A stretch of DNA of 64,000 nucleotides from Pomphorhynchus laevis (Eukaryota; Acanthocephala; Palaeacanthocephala; Echinorhynchida; Pomphorhynchidae), in contig WNNJ02003779.1 in NCBI GenBank assembly GCA_012934845.2, forward strand, positions 1 to 64,000, given 5' to 3'. Positions 20,540 through 32,441 of the stretch are shown piece after piece. Every line of letters starts with the position of its first letter. Position 1 is the stretch's first letter. The position numbers and the translations under genes are program-made. The notes below the pieces were generated by a model. It had not been told where the DNA came from. It was given only the letters and a program-made list of their open reading frames with translations, and searched no databases.

Positions 20540-22700
20540 AATAATATAATACAAATTTATTTAATGTGGCAAATGCGTACAAGCTGTACGCTTACAAGTC
20601 CACAAACAAAAATGAAAAAGTCGAGCAGATAAATTGTTAAAATGGGATCGGATTTGTAAGTTGATTGGCGTATATGAATGGGCAGATGATTCCACGATAG
20701 AGGAGCAGCCACCAGGAAGGAGCGGAGTCCAAAGAAGGTAGAGTAGTTTGGGACATGTAAAAGAAGGGAATTACAGGAACGCAAGGAACAGTAAACAGGA
20801 CGAGAATTATCAAGAAAAGGAAGGTTGAGAAATGAAGGGGTATGAAAAGTTACAAGGCGGAAAGCAACGATAAGAAGACGAATTTGAACACGACAATAAA
20901 TTGTAGGCAAATCGAGAGAAGCAAGATGGTAGGATGTATGATCAAAACGACAAAGACGGAGGAGAATTCGGACAGCTGCTTTGACGATGCGTTGTAGGGG
21001 AAGAAGAGTGGATTTAGGTGAGTTGGAAAATAGACTAAGACAATAATCGAGTCTAGAAAAAAGGAGAGATGATATGAGAGTCATACAAGAAGTGAAATCG
21101 ATCAATCTACGAACTTGACGGAGGTTGCAGAGTATCAAGATAGATGAGCGTACTTTATCTCTAACGAAAGGTTTAAGTGAAAGTCGGTTGTCAAAATGGA
21201 AGCCTAGGAAAACGAGATTATCAACGATAGGAAGAATTGTAGAATTTAATGATACTGAGGGAGGTTCGAAGCTGAGGCGTCGAGGTAGGATCCACATAAT
21301 TTTGAATTTATCAGGATTCAGAGAAAGGCGAAGGGAAGAAAGATGATTGGAAATTGAGATAAGACAGTCCGAAGCGGAAACACTAAGATCGTGAATACGA
21401 TAAACAGGTGCATGAGCATAGATGAGAATGTCATCAGCATATTGCATAACATGGAAGTTAAATTTATGAGAAATCGAAGACAAATCACCAAGAAGAAGAG
21501 AGAAAAGTATAGGGCCTAATACGGAGCCTTGTGGAACACCGGACGGAATGGACGAAGGATGGGAGAGAGAAGAGTTAGAATATACGCGAAATGTACGGTT
21601 TGATAGATATGAAGAAAACCATGATACAGTGGGTAAAGAGAAGCCATAATTATGACGAAGGCGATGGAGAAGAATCGAGTGATCGACGATGTCAAAAGCA
21701 GACGATAGATCAAGAGAAACTATGACACTACATAATTTATGATCGCGCGATATGAGTAAGTCGTTATAAACTTTAAGACATGCAATTTCGGTAGAGTAAT
21801 TAGAGCGAAAAGCGGCTTGGAAGGGAGGAAATAAGTTAGAGGAATATAGATATGTATTAACTTACTTAAGAACGAGACGCTCAAGGAGTTTAGAGAGGGT
21901 TGGGAGAAGTGAAATAGGACGGTACGAAGATGGTAGTGATGAGTGAGAGATTGCTTTTTGATGAGAGGACGAACAGTGGCGCATTTCCAGATGGGAAGAA
22001 ATGTACGGCTACGGATGGCCGAGTTGAACAATGTGGTTAGGAAGGGTAAGATAAAGGAGCAGATATTTTTAAGCAAGTGAGTGGGAATTGGGTCAGAAAG
22101 AGAGGTTTTATTAGGTAATGACAGCAGAACCGAAGAAACTTCATCAGACGAAACGGGAAGAAGGTGAAATAGTTCTAGGATGGAAGTATTTAAAGAGAAG
22201 AGTGGGTACAAGGGGGCTATGGGTAGTAGGAAAAGTAAATTAGATAGCTTATTTTGTAAATAAGAAGAAAATTCATCAGGATTTATATTACAAGGGGTAG
22301 ATGATCGTGAAAGAATTGAGTTTAAGATTTTCCAATGAGATTTAGAGTTGGAAGATGACTCGAGTTGATTTCGCCAAAAGAGAGTACGTTTAGTACGTAT
22401 TAGAATGAGATGTGAACGGCGTTGAGAAAAGTAGGAATCACGAAGATTCGGAGTGAGTGAGTTGGGTGAACGTTTAAGAAAGCGTTTATACATACGAAAA
22501 GAGTGACGGAGTCGACGCTTAGAAAGACTACAGTAATAATCGAACCAGGGAGCATGGCGCAAGCGCTGGGAACGTCGAAGTCGACTAGGCAGAAGGTTAT
22601 TGAGGATCGACGTAAGTTCAGAATCAAGCAGAATGCAGAGATCATCGGGAGAGAGATAGTTAAGAGGAAGTGAAAGAATAAGGTCCTGAGGTGGAACTGC
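20540..22700 (-). mobile_element. L2/CR1-like LINE copy 2, 5'-truncated
   Basis: Same family as 11006-15160. Minus-strand pieces: WFDYYCSLSKRRLRHSF (~22540), SLPNKTSLSDPIPTHLLKN (RT start, ~22110), DLSSAFDIVDHSI-type motif A near 21690, and PSVLGPILFSLLLGDLSS-type motif B near 21520. These are followed by MQYADDILIYAHAPVYRIHD (motif C, ~21440) and a long open C-terminal part to 20557. No endonuclease or ORF1 remains. The RT is split by frameshifts near 21720 and 21500. The 3' terminus with the cgtggcaaatgcg-type sequence is at about 20560-20600. Confidence 0.86.
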
Positions 22701-22845
22701 TATGTAATCAGTAAATTGTAAATCTTTAATGATATGAATTAAATGAGCCGTATATGCATTAAATCACTGTAATATGTTAACAAACATGTTTGTTGCTAAA
22801 TAAAAAATAAAATGATAAATGATTAAATAATTATAAATAATAAAA

Positions 22846-22890
22846 AACGATTTATTTTAACGTGGCAAATGTTATATAAGATTTATTTTA
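22846..22890 (-). repeat. Isolated 3' end of the L2/CR1-like LINE
   Basis: Plus-strand aacgatttattttaacgtgg is the family 3' terminus (minus orientation), here with only a few dozen bases attached. It is a minimal 5'-truncated insertion or recombination remnant. Confidence 0.65.
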
Positions 22891-25540
22891 ACTTATATTA
22901 TTATTATTATTTCGACAAACAGACGAGCAAAGCTCACAGTTGCACTGTTAAAAAAGAAAAAGAAAAAGTAAAGAAAAAAAGACTCACAAACAAAAGTCAA
23001 AAAAGTTCATGTTTGAATGTTGAAACCTATCTTGAGTTGACAATTTCTTCACTTAATCGGTTCCACTTACCTACGATATCAAGTCAAAATTTAAAATTAA
23101 ATATAAAATAAAAATCAATTTTTATAACAGACTATATATTAAAATAAGGATTAGTGGTCATCAGAAGGAACTAAAATGCCAAAATGATGCCTTTTACCTC
23201 TGTCTTTATTTTTCGCAATAAATATTCACAAATTCCTTAATGTTCACCAGTCTCTAGTTTAGTACATTGCATCTGATCACTTAAATTCATTTTAGTTCTG
23301 CTGAGTTTAGAACTAGAAAATTATGACTTGAAATTGTGCTTGAAAAATCTTAATTATTTTAGTTTTGATGAGTTTAGAACTTGAAAAATCTTTAGAGTAT
23401 AAAAATCTTTAGAGGTGCTGATTTTATTCTCTTGGATTAGAGCTTTAATTGAAATGTTCTTGGACGATATTGTTCCATTATAAACGAAAATAAAGTAGAA
23501 ACGAGCAATCATAATGAATGTTTCGCTGGTATAATTAGTAATCAGTTGAGAGTAGCCCGACTGCTGGGCTACTATACTATAGTATATACTATACGTATAT
23601 ACGTATAGTTCATTATTATGTGACGACGTGAAAATAACCCCCCCCCATAATAGCTCTCATCTGCAGTCAGTACCATGAATCATCGTATTATTAATTATTA
23701 TTACAAGAATGCGCGGAAACAAGAATATTTACTTGATTAGAAAAATCCAATATTTCGACGGCACTACGGCACGTCATCTTCAGGGTTGTATGTATATTAG
23801 ATCTCTAACTTTTTAACCTTAAATCTCTAACCTTAAAAAAGTTAGAGATCTAATATACATACAACCCTGAAGATGACGTGCCGTAGTGCCGTCGAAATAT
23901 TGGATTTTTCTAATCAAATAAATATTCCTGTTTCCTCGCCTTCCTGTAATAATTCGGATTGGAAACGAATTTTCTCTATTAATTATTAATTACTATGAAT
24001 TACCCCTATTGTTGAATCGTATTAACGACGAAAAAGCGATACATATGACCGATGGCTCTTACTGCATTAAAAGTCAGCCGCAATATTACAGAAACATGCT
24101 GACGTGATTTCACACTGAAATCACGTTTTTGTTTTTCAATAATTTTGCAAATATTTTTAAAATATGCGTTTTCCAGCAGGTATTCATTTTTCAAATTCAC
24201 TCTGTATATTTTATATCAAATGAATTAAAATAAATTAAATTGATTATGGATGTTATTTTTTAAATCAAGTCAGTGTGATGTTAAAAAGCTCTTTGACTAT
24301 TTTTACAACTTTTGCTACAACTTTTATAACAGGAAACAATTACAAACCTAAGTTTAACATCGATTAGTAATAAGTTCCAAATTTCAATCTCTGACGAAAA
24401 ACTGTAAATTGTATAAGTTCCTGGACATATAATGTATTCTTAATATGTTAAGCTATTACGAAACTGAACAATACAAAAGATCAGTTGGAATTAATTGCTC
24501 TGCAGCTTATCTAATAGTCTTTATCCATTACCCTAGTAATGATACTGTTGTTTAATGTCAAATCAAAAGATTATCAAGTTTAACCTTTTCACCAACTTTA
24601 TCAATCTAGCACGAGCTTAATAGCTTTTCACTTGTGCATAGGAATGAGATTGGGATTTACTAAAACTTGTTATTTTTACATTAATCATTTCGCTTCTACT
24701 CCAGCAGAAATGATGAAATTTGTTGATAGCAGTGATTTTAGAAAAACATTTTTATTTAAGAAATTCCTTATTATTTTAGAAAATCATTTTGGATTTAATT
24801 TTCTGCATTACATAATTGTCTAGCACTTCCGTACAAAATTCATGATTTAAAATGAAGTCAAAAAGTTGATATATACACAATTTGTCGCATAGTATCAATA
24901 TGTAAAAATGTGTAAGTATAAAGGAGATTGCATTCACGTTGGATAGAATAAAGTTATTGGAGTAAAAAATATGTGAACGCTACATTATTGCACAAGCCAA
25001 AAGCTTGTATTTTAAAAGAAGGCGATTTCTTAGATAAAGTGAATATGTCTAAATAATATTAAAAAATGACTAAAATCGTTATATCTTAATGTGATATTTA
25101 ATTGTTAATCAAACTGGGTCTAGAATGAATTATCCTCATGCTGGCATTTTGGATTGGTAGTTTACGTTTGTGCAATTAGATAATTTTTTTTTGCCAAAAC
25201 GCATAACATTTTTAGTATTTTAATTTATTTTATCTTGAAAAAATAAACGCTTAAAAATTAGAATTTTTACCTCTTAAGGATGCTGCTTATGTCATAAATA
25301 TATATTATTTTAATTATCCTATTAATGTTACAGTAGTCTTTATATAAATGCAAATTTGATAAAGGAATTGTAAGGTTGTTACTAAATGTTAAATTTCCCA
25401 GAAAATATTTCAAAAATTCGTTATTCAAAATTTACTTGATAATGTTTCTTAAAAGAAGCATTAAGGGACATAAAAATATTAATTTAAGAAAACTTCAACT
25501 TAAATCCAAAAGCTTCAATTAAAAATTATACTAGAAAATG
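22891..25540. other. AT-rich region without recognisable genes
   Basis: About 2.6 kb, apart from the fold-back at 23697-23950. Short low-complexity open frames only. A run of nine C at 23640 and a TATAC palindrome cluster at 23570-23610 were seen. Confidence 0.6.
23697..23950. repeat. Fold-back repeat with CUGAAGA...GAAA motif
   Basis: Inverted arms of about 115 bp (23697-23813 and 23833-23950), near-perfect, including gccgtcgaaatattgg. On the plus strand at 23867-23905: CUGAAGA, a hairpin GACG...CGUC, then GAAA, which matches a hammerhead core with A at the unconstrained position 7. No clear helix III/cleavage site follows. The motif recurs, in other sequence, at 51960-52060. Confidence 0.82.
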
Positions 25541-25597
25541 CGAACGAGGACATTTTGTCCTTTTAACATTTTGGGATTATTGACGCGACGTAAGAAC

Positions 25598-26049
25598 TGT
25601 GATAATATTGATAATATTGTACTTGTGAACTTTCTAGATTGTTGAGTAAAACCAAAAAGTTGATCCTCATTTATTACAATTTACTCAACAAACAATCAAC
25701 GGTAATCGTTCCATAAATGGACAACCTCATGCATTCAACGCGCTTCGATAGATCGAAAGCCACTACTCCAGCCGAATGGAAACACTGGATTGCTACCTTC
25801 AATAATTGTGTCGACGAATTACATATCTCGAACCCCGATAGACAACCAAAGAAACTTCGATTACTAACTAATTATATTTCTTCAGACGTGTTTGAACTGA
25901 TATCCGAATGCTCAACATTCTAAAACGCTATCAGACTACTTAACGAAATATTCGATAAGCCGAAGAACCCGATTTTTGAGTGTCATACGTTAGCAACACG
26001 GAAAGAGGAAGACCGAAGATTAGTTGGATGTATTCAAATCATCAATGAT
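25598..26049 (+). mobile_element. Ty3/gypsy 5' fragment: 93-bp LTR and gag start
   Basis: LTR 25598-25690 (TGTGATAA ... CTCAACA), the same length as the LTR at 41132-41224. It is followed at 25717 by a gag start MDNLMHSTRFDRSKATTPAE, identical over almost its whole length to the copy at 41250. A TAA interrupts gag at 25921, after which the frame resumes (NAIRLLNEIFDKPKNP) to about 26049, where the sequence flips to an inverted piece of the same element. Confidence 0.82.
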
Positions 26050-27206
26050 TTTGTAGTCGTCATCGGGTCTTTTGCATCATATTGATCATTGACAGGTTCT
26101 TCTTCTTTTAGCGGTTTGAGTACCTCTTTCTATAAACTCTTGGTCGGTTTTTGTATACTTCCTTGGCTTTGTAGCTATCGGTCTTATATGTTCAGCAAGA
26201 TTTGAGAATAGTGAAAGGGGAGTGATTCTAAGGCACTGCATTGCTGACAATATCAGTTGATTCCGACTACGGGACCATCAAACTCGAATGTAACTACCTT
26301 ATTGTGTTTCATAAAATCCTGCCCGCGGATGACTAGCGAAAACAGATTATTTAAGAGTAATAATTTCGTTGATGAGAAAATTTTCCTCCAATACTAATAT
26401 CGGCAAAACAGTGTCCGACGGTTTCGACGTTCTGATTCGCTGCCGCCAACGATATTGTCTCATGAGAGTGCATAACTTTTAGATGTGCACCTTTTGCAAT
26501 TTGAGGTAAAATAAAACTACTTATGCTGCCACTGTCGACGAGATCATATGTTAGGTGATTATTCAAGCTGACACGTACTGAACTGAAATAATGAATTGGT
26601 ATGTTGCACTGGTAAATGAAAATCGGTTGTTTAGTGCAGCACATTGAGATTTTGAGTTTGACGTGGATCGACATATCGTAGAAAAGTGACCTCGTTTTCC
26701 ACATTGGAAACAAGTGGCATCTCTTGCTGGGCATTGTGATCTTCGATGAACATCTCTTCCACAAAAATTACATTTCAGTGTATCTCTAGAATTGACTAGA
26801 ATCTCACGTATCCTCATGGATGCCGACGTGTCACTGGTCTCTTTATCACTCTCTTGTTTTCCCAGTACAGTCGCTGGATACGGCGTTGATGCCGAATATA
26901 TCTCTTAAGTTATAAATGATTGCGCGTTTGTCTGTACCGACTCTAATGACTGAGTAGTGTTTACAACGTCTTTAAGACTTAAGATGTTGTGCTCTAGCAA
27001 GCGTTGACGAATTGAATTGTTTCTGAGAACTGCAATGAAGGCATGCCGAATAACTTCTCCGGCATATTGTGTACTTGTAACATTTTTGAAATCGCAATCT
27101 TTAGATAGGTGTTTAAGTTAGTGAATGTAATGTGATACATTTTGGTCGTTTTAGATTGTTGAGTAAAGCCAAAAAATGGGCCTCATTTATTGCAATTTAC
27201 TCAACA
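26050..27206 (-). mobile_element. Ty3/gypsy fragment: zinc knuckles and protease, inverted
   Basis: Minus strand. 26817-26680 encodes two CCHC knuckles (CNFCGRDVHRRSQC and CFQCGKRGHFSTIC). After a frameshift, a retropepsin-like segment has LVDSGSISSFI (D-S-G active site, ~26540) and IGGKFSHQ. The remaining minus-strand sequence down to 26050 matches the 3' end of pol at 40.97-41.03 kb, so RT, RNase H and integrase are deleted. At 27130-27206 a plus-oriented partial LTR (TTGTTGAGTAAAGCC ... TTTACTCAACA) adjoins it. This is a rearranged relic, not a functional element. Confidence 0.75.
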
Positions 27207-27639
27207 ATTGTATGTTGTCTATCTCTTAATTTTTTCAAAGGTACAATTACATCGATTAACTTATTTAGATGATAGATCACTTATATAAAAGGATCCTTCT
27301 TGATAGGTTTGCAAAATTCTTTTTTAGATGAAATGTTGGTTATCCGAGAGGGCTTATGAGTTATATTGGTTTCTTTACAATGAACTTGTTTAGATGAATG
27401 AGGTATAGAAGTTGTTGCCTTAGTCTTTTATCTGTGGTTCTAAGACGATTTGACCAGGGATTACATAAATTTGAAAATTGATTAGTATCTTGAATTGATT
27501 TCTCATTTGGTTGCTTTCCAAATAAATTACTTGGCAATTCAACATTGGATATTTTTATTATTCATTACTATAAACTCTAAATGTTTCATGTTTTTTCATA
27601 TACCCTAATAATGTTTTCGTGATTCCTTCATTGCTCAGC

Positions 27640-28084
27640 TAACTCGGCGATTAACTTATTTAGTGTATTCTCAATGGTATCAATATTTGATTGCATCACC
27701 TCAAAAACCTCATTTGTAGGAGGAGAGGAAGTTGTAAATCTCGACCCCGTCTCTACTGCACCGATTGGGGCTATGTTTTTGTTTTTATCTCTAAAGCGAT
27801 TCAAATTTTCAGCCGCAACACGTGTTTTCTCTCGATACTTACTCCTTGATTCCGAATTTGGGATACAAAATTTGAAATCGGTGAGAGTAACTCTAAGAGA
27901 GAAACTTGAAGCATTATTTCATGAATCTTCGTGCCATAATTTTGCGACTAAATTACTCCTTATGTTCCCTTTTCGTTTGTCATCTCTTATTCTAAGATTT
28001 TTTTCAATTAGCAAGTCTGCATTGCCACCTTGCAGTGTTGGCGGAAATACATTCAACATTGAAAATCCTATAAGAAGGATATAA
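27640..28084 (-). pseudogene. Possible retrotransposon ORF1 fragment
   Basis: The minus strand is open for about 140 codons: LQGGNADLLIEKNLRIRDDK at the start, and NIDTIENTLNKLIAELAEQ, a likely coiled coil, at the end. The combination and position just beyond the 3' end of a minus-strand LINE suggest an ORF1 remnant. No zinc finger or other diagnostic motif is left, so the identity is weak. Confidence 0.35.
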
Positions 28085-28966
28085 AAACATGTTTAGCACT
28101 TAAGTTTCTTAGGAATAATATACCCAAGCCATAAGTCTCAAATTAATCCGAAAATAAAGAACGTAAAAAAGAACGAGCAAAAGAAAAAAGATATATAACT
28201 TTTCAAACTTGTAAAGCATTTAGAAACATTAATCCTTTTGCTGCCAAATAATTACAACTAAATACATACATAAGGCTATTGCAGAAACACTTGCAATATT
28301 TACAAATGCAATTAGTATGCATTTCATGAATATTCGGTCCCCAACAACACATTTTATTGTGGTAGCCATGCATTAATAATCTTAATATAAATCTTCTCTT
28401 GGTATAATTTGGCTTTGTCCAATTTGTCTGTATCATAGCTGGCGTACTCCAGAATTCTGTACTAACTTCGTCTTCTTTTATCTTCATATTTTGAATGTGT
28501 TGTGTTAATAAAGTAGTTAAACTTAGATTCTTTTTTAAAACTAAACTTTCTGATATTAATTGTTCTTTAGTTATCAAACGAATCTGCGTAGATGAAGTTT
28601 TAGATGATAGTTTTAATGCTGATTTTAAGTATTGCCACTTTGCTCCATCTAGAATAGACATATCGCTGGTTGTTAAATTTTCCTACATGGCTTCTAGTCC
28701 GTATGTTATGATGGGTTCAAGGATAATTGTGAAAAGCTTGCTAATTTCTGAGTGACAATTTGTCAATATTTTTGAAAGTGTGCATCATCAACAATAGCAT
28801 TCTACGTTATTCTCTAATATATTCTCATTAAACGACCATCGTGATGTTACAAGAATTCCCATGTAATTATATACTTTAGTATGAACAATTGCATACACGA
28901 GCGAGTATCATCATTTGGTCGGCTTCATCAATTATCCTCGTGTGAATTCTTTAATCCTAGATGCAG

Positions 28967-29039
28967 CACTGTACACTACAATCAGCGTAGGTGGACCTCA
29001 TCAGCAGTGAGCCTACGCCTACCTTTCGTGTTTCGGTCC
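28967..29039 (-). ncRNA. Permuted hammerhead motif, left arm
   Basis: Exact inverted counterpart of 29547-29619, read on the minus strand: GGACC-GAAA (29039-29031), CACUG-CUGAUGA-GGUCC in the loop, and GUGU-A-CAGUG (to 28967). Confidence 0.7.
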
Positions 29040-29546
29040 TTTAATTATCTGCTGAAATTTTCCTCTGCTGCCTTTCTGTAAAAACAAACGATACAGTTTG
29101 TAAGGAAAACATTTCCACTTGTGCAAACTGTACGTTGTATCCGTCTTTTGAAACCAAGAGACGGAAATAGCACTACAGTTGACGGAAACAACCGACAATC
29201 TGTCTTTTGAATTTTCTTTGACAGGAAACCGGAATCTGCCAGGTAAATTGAATGAACAATTGCATACACGAGCGAGTATCATCATTTGGTCGGCTTCATC
29301 AATTATCCTCGTGTGAATTCTTTAATCCTAGATGCAGCAATGTACACTACAATCTGGTTTCCTGTTAAAGAAAATTCAAAAGACAGATTGTCGGTTGTTT
29401 CCGTCAACTGTAGTGCTATTTCCGTCTCTTGGTTTCAAAAGACGGATACAACGTACAGTTTGCACAAGTGGAAATGTTTTCCTTACAAACTGTATCGTTT
29501 GTTTTTACAGAAAGGCAGCAGAGGAAAATTTCAGCAGATAATTAAA

Positions 29547-29619
29547 GGACCGAAACACGAAAGGTAGGCGTAGGCTCACTGCTGATGAGGTCCACCTACG
29601 CTGATTGTAGTGTACAGTG
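29547..29619 (+). ncRNA. Permuted hammerhead motif, right arm
   Basis: Helix II GGACC (29547-29551) directly before GAAA (29552-29555) pairs perfectly with GGUCC (29589-29593) directly after CUGAUGA (29582-29588). Helix I CACUG (29577-29581) pairs perfectly with CAGUG (29615-29619). Helix III ACAC (29555-29558) pairs with GUGU (29610-29613), with an upper helix GCGUAGG/CCUACGC (29568-29574, 29595-29601). Cleavage triplet GUA (A29614). The helices differ in sequence from satellites B and C, yet the strand order is the same. Confidence 0.72.
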
Positions 29620-29676
29620 CTGCATCTAGGATTAAAGAATTCACACGAGGATAATTGATGAAGCCGACCAAATGAA

Positions 29677-30390
29677 TATACTTTAGTGTATTCAATTACT
29701 TGATTCCTGTAGCGAATTTCGTCACACAATCGTAAACGGCCTCCCTTTCGAAATGTCATTAATTTTGTCTTAGGGATATTTACTTCAATTGCATTGTTTA
29801 TGCAATATTCACTTACTCGAGTTTAGTACTCAGAATTGCTAAATCATCAGCATACAAAACTACATGTATATTATCGTTACCGTTAATTAGTGCATCTGGC
29901 GAATCTGCAATGTAAAGAGAAAACAATAAAGGGCTTAATGTATTTCCCTGCAATACTCTAGATTGTTCCATGGGTCGAGATTTCTTCCCATTAATATTAA
30001 TCACAATTGAATTGTTCGCCATAATTGTTTGAATAACTTTAAATAGTTTCCCTTTTATATTGTGCAATAAGAACAGATTTTTTATTAGTATGTCGCGATC
30101 GATCGTGTCAAGCGCTTTTACAAAATCAACGAATACTATGATCATATGTCCAGTGTTCGTCACTTCTTTTAATATTATCTCTTTAATCATTTGTATTGCG
30201 TGAATTGTTGACTTTCCTTTCCGAAATCCAAATTGTGTATCAGGCAAAGTCCGTCTTTCCACATGACAATACACCCGTTCAGTAGTTATGGATGTCAATA
30301 GTTTATAAGTATGACTCTGGAAAGATATTCCTCTGTACGCATTAGAATCCCTTGCCTGGCAGAAGCAGAGAGATTGGGAATACGAAGCAT
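29677..30390 (-). pseudogene. Reverse transcriptase fragment of the old LINE
   Basis: Minus-strand translation ARDSNAYRGISFQSHTYKLL, then FGFRKGKSTIHAIQMIKEI, VFVDFVKALDTIDRDIL (motif A), VLQGNTLSPLLFSLYIAD (motif B, Asn for the usual Asp after Gly) and VVLYADDLAIL (motif C, ~29850). Only one frame break, near 30300. The 3' side is cut by the fold-back element at 29676, and the 5' side ends at the junction with the inserted ORF1/endonuclease fragment. Confidence 0.82.
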
Positions 30391-30393
30391 ATA

Positions 30394-31251
30394 TTATAAG
30401 GTCTTGAGTTTTGTCGGAGTGGGACTGTAAATACGACCTTTGTAGGTAGTCGAAAGCATCGCGGTAGCTTGCGAAGAGAGGTAGGAATTAAATTCGGTTA
30501 GACTATCATTACCAATTCGGGGGAAGCGTTGGATAGCTGCCTGAAAGAAAGCCACTCTGATTGGATCAAAGTGGAATCTCATTCGAAGCAGCGTATCCTC
30601 TTCTATCCACCAATGAAATAAGTCGTGAGAGGTGGACAAATGTTGTCGCGACTGCTCCGTACAGTGGGGTTTTATCAACCACCTCTCATGAAGCAGTAAT
30701 AAGTCGAGGAGTGAATTTGTTGATGTGCAATGAAAGGTGGGGTACGGTGGTTTGTGAATAAGATAACTGTTCCTGGCTCTGCGGAGTGCTGCATTAATCC
30801 AACGACCAGTTCTGTCGTTGAAGTCTCCAAGTGCCATGTCATAGCCGCTATCCATAATCCTATCCATGAGGTCACGGTTTTTGTGAATCTCACCTGGATG
30901 GATATAGACATTGGCCAGACTGAGGCGTTTACCGTTCTTACAGAGTGAAACTACTAAACAAGAAAGGGCTGGACAAGAATAGTTGAGTAGAAGGTAAAAT
31001 CTTAAGGAGCATTTAATTAGGGTTAAAAGACCTTGAGATAAAGAAGAGTGAGATGGGGTTATGTACGGAGTATAGTGGTAACAGATGTGCTTAAGGATGA
31101 ATCGAGTAATGTCCTGGGGGAGACGGATAGACCGCGTATCCTGAAGGACTATAACATCTGCATCTCTACCAAATAGCATCCTAAGGGCAGAAGCTCCTCC
31201 CGAATTCCACTGAAGGATATTCAGTGAAAAAGACTCTCGAGTACTCTGCAT
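30394..31251 (-). CDS. LINE apurinic-type endonuclease, open frame
   Basis: An uninterrupted 285-codon frame. NILQWNSGGASALRML, then DADVIVLQDTRSIRLP (catalytic Glu replaced by Gln: the motif is usually LQET), LALGDFN-type DMALGDFNDRTGRW (catalytic D and N), and STNSLLDLLLLHE. The terminal SDH-type motif reads TSHDLFHWW. It ends at the junction with the older LINE, so RT is missing. By itself it could at most nick DNA; loss of the Glu argues against activity. Confidence 0.75.
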   Translation of the reverse strand: MQSTRESFSLNILQWNSGGASALRMLFGRDADVIVLQDTRSIRLPQDITRFILKHICYHYTPYITPSHSSLSQGLLTLIKCSLRFYLLLNYSCPALSCLVVSLCKNGKRLSLANVYIHPGEIHKNRDLMDRIMDSGYDMALGDFNDRTGRWINAALRRARNSYLIHKPPYPTFHCTSTNSLLDLLLLHERWLIKPHCTEQSRQHLSTSHDLFHWWIEEDTLLRMRFHFDPIRVAFFQAAIQRFPRIGNDSLTEFNSYLSSQATAMLSTTYKGRIYSPTPTKLKTL

Positions 31252-31348
31252 TGTGTTAGGTTAGCTTTGTGGGATTGCCTCATCCATAGACAGAGCAAGG
31301 GGCAGAAAGGTTGTCCTTCCTGCCACCAACTCCTTCCTGGGCGAGCAC

Positions 31349-32441
31349 TTACCCACGGGCAGTATCTTCATTTCCCGTGATGGAGGCCTTTCCGGACTTG
31401 GACTTGAGCAGTTTGCCAACCTTCAATGGAGGCACGGTGTGGGTCGAAGCCCCCTGTTTCTTCGATTCTGGAATCGTTGAAGGAGGGAAGGTAGGAGTTG
31501 AATATAACAGAGCAAAATGACTTGTGAAGAGCTGCTTCATTTGTCTCAATATAAATTGTTTTTTAGCGTCGAGAAGATGTATGATGTCCTTGTCTGACAT
31601 TCTACCGCTGGTATCTGCATAGCTGCCAGGAGTTTTTATTGTCGGTGAATTACAGAATTTTATCCGATAGGGCTTAAAGGCCTCACACCTCCTAGACCAG
31701 GATGGATGCGGACCATTACAGTTTACACACCGCGGGGTAGAGGAACACTGACCCCCAATGTCTATACATTTTTTGGAAGAGCAGAATTTACAAATCTTCT
31801 CTTCCTTGCACATTGAGGCCCAGTGCCCACATCCATGACAGAGATTGCAGTGGTGGAACGTAAAGTCATCGTTAGATAAGAGAAGAAATTTTAAATTAAA
31901 ACCCATAAATGGGTTACATGATGTTTTAGACAATATCTCGGCAATGTCGGTGGGCGCCGAGACAAAACCAATAGGAATAGATTGCCCATTCTTCTTAACG
32001 GGGCGAAAATTGGATTCTTTAAAGTATAATTGAATAGCGTTAATGTATGTTTGCTCCAGGTGTGGAGGAAGATTAGTTATTTTCAATGAAGCCATGATGG
32101 GCTTAGACGTTAGGCTACCAAACTTGGTGAGATTTTGATCAAAGAATTCTTTGTATGCATTTGCCGACTCTGAGGTAGCAAATGAAATTTTGATCTCCGT
32201 TTCGTAATACCTAACCGACTTAAACAGTATTCTGTTACGGAACTGTTCTGCAAAACTACGCAAGAAAAAATTGTATAATTTGTGCCTTTCTATAGACTCT
32301 GAGAGTTTTATAATTATGAGATTTCTCAGATTGGATATGGGGCAAGTACCCCCTGCCATCATAATCATAGGATAACAAAGCACTCACCTTTGGTGTAGAT
32401 ACAGTCAACATTTCCTTAGAATTACCTGAATTTTGATCCAT
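31349..32441 (-). pseudogene. LINE ORF1 (gag-like) with zinc knuckles
   Basis: Starts MDQNSGNSKEMLTVS at 32441. One frameshift near 32340 leads into a 340-codon open frame. An RRM-like front part (LRNLIIIKLSESIERHKLYN; ASLKITNLPPHL) precedes a row of Cys/His knuckles: CNLCHGCGHWASMC, CKFCSSKKC and CVNCNGPHPSWSRRC (minus strand, 31870-31700). This is the classic ORF1 of I/jockey-type elements, an RNA-binding nucleocapsid-like protein. A Lys/Ser-rich tail follows. Apart from the early frameshift it is well preserved. Confidence 0.82.

Larger units (their letters stand above)
28881..29676. mobile_element. Fold-back element with 11-bp target duplication
   Basis: Flanked by tatactttagt at 28870-28880 and 29677-29687. 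Structure: arm 28881-29246, an internal direct repeat of the first ~90 bp at 29250-29345, and the inverted arm 29350-29676. The right end (gaagccgaccaaatga) is the inverse of tcatttggtcggcttc near the left end; the left end has about 28 extra bases. No transposase; the mirrored open frames in the arms are consequences of the palindrome. Each arm carries a permuted hammerhead motif. Inserted into a LINE reverse transcriptase. Confidence 0.85.

Noticed and set aside
29019..29567. Mirrored 88-93-codon open frames with the same translation on opposite strands
   Set aside because: A direct result of the fold-back palindrome; no recognisable protein.
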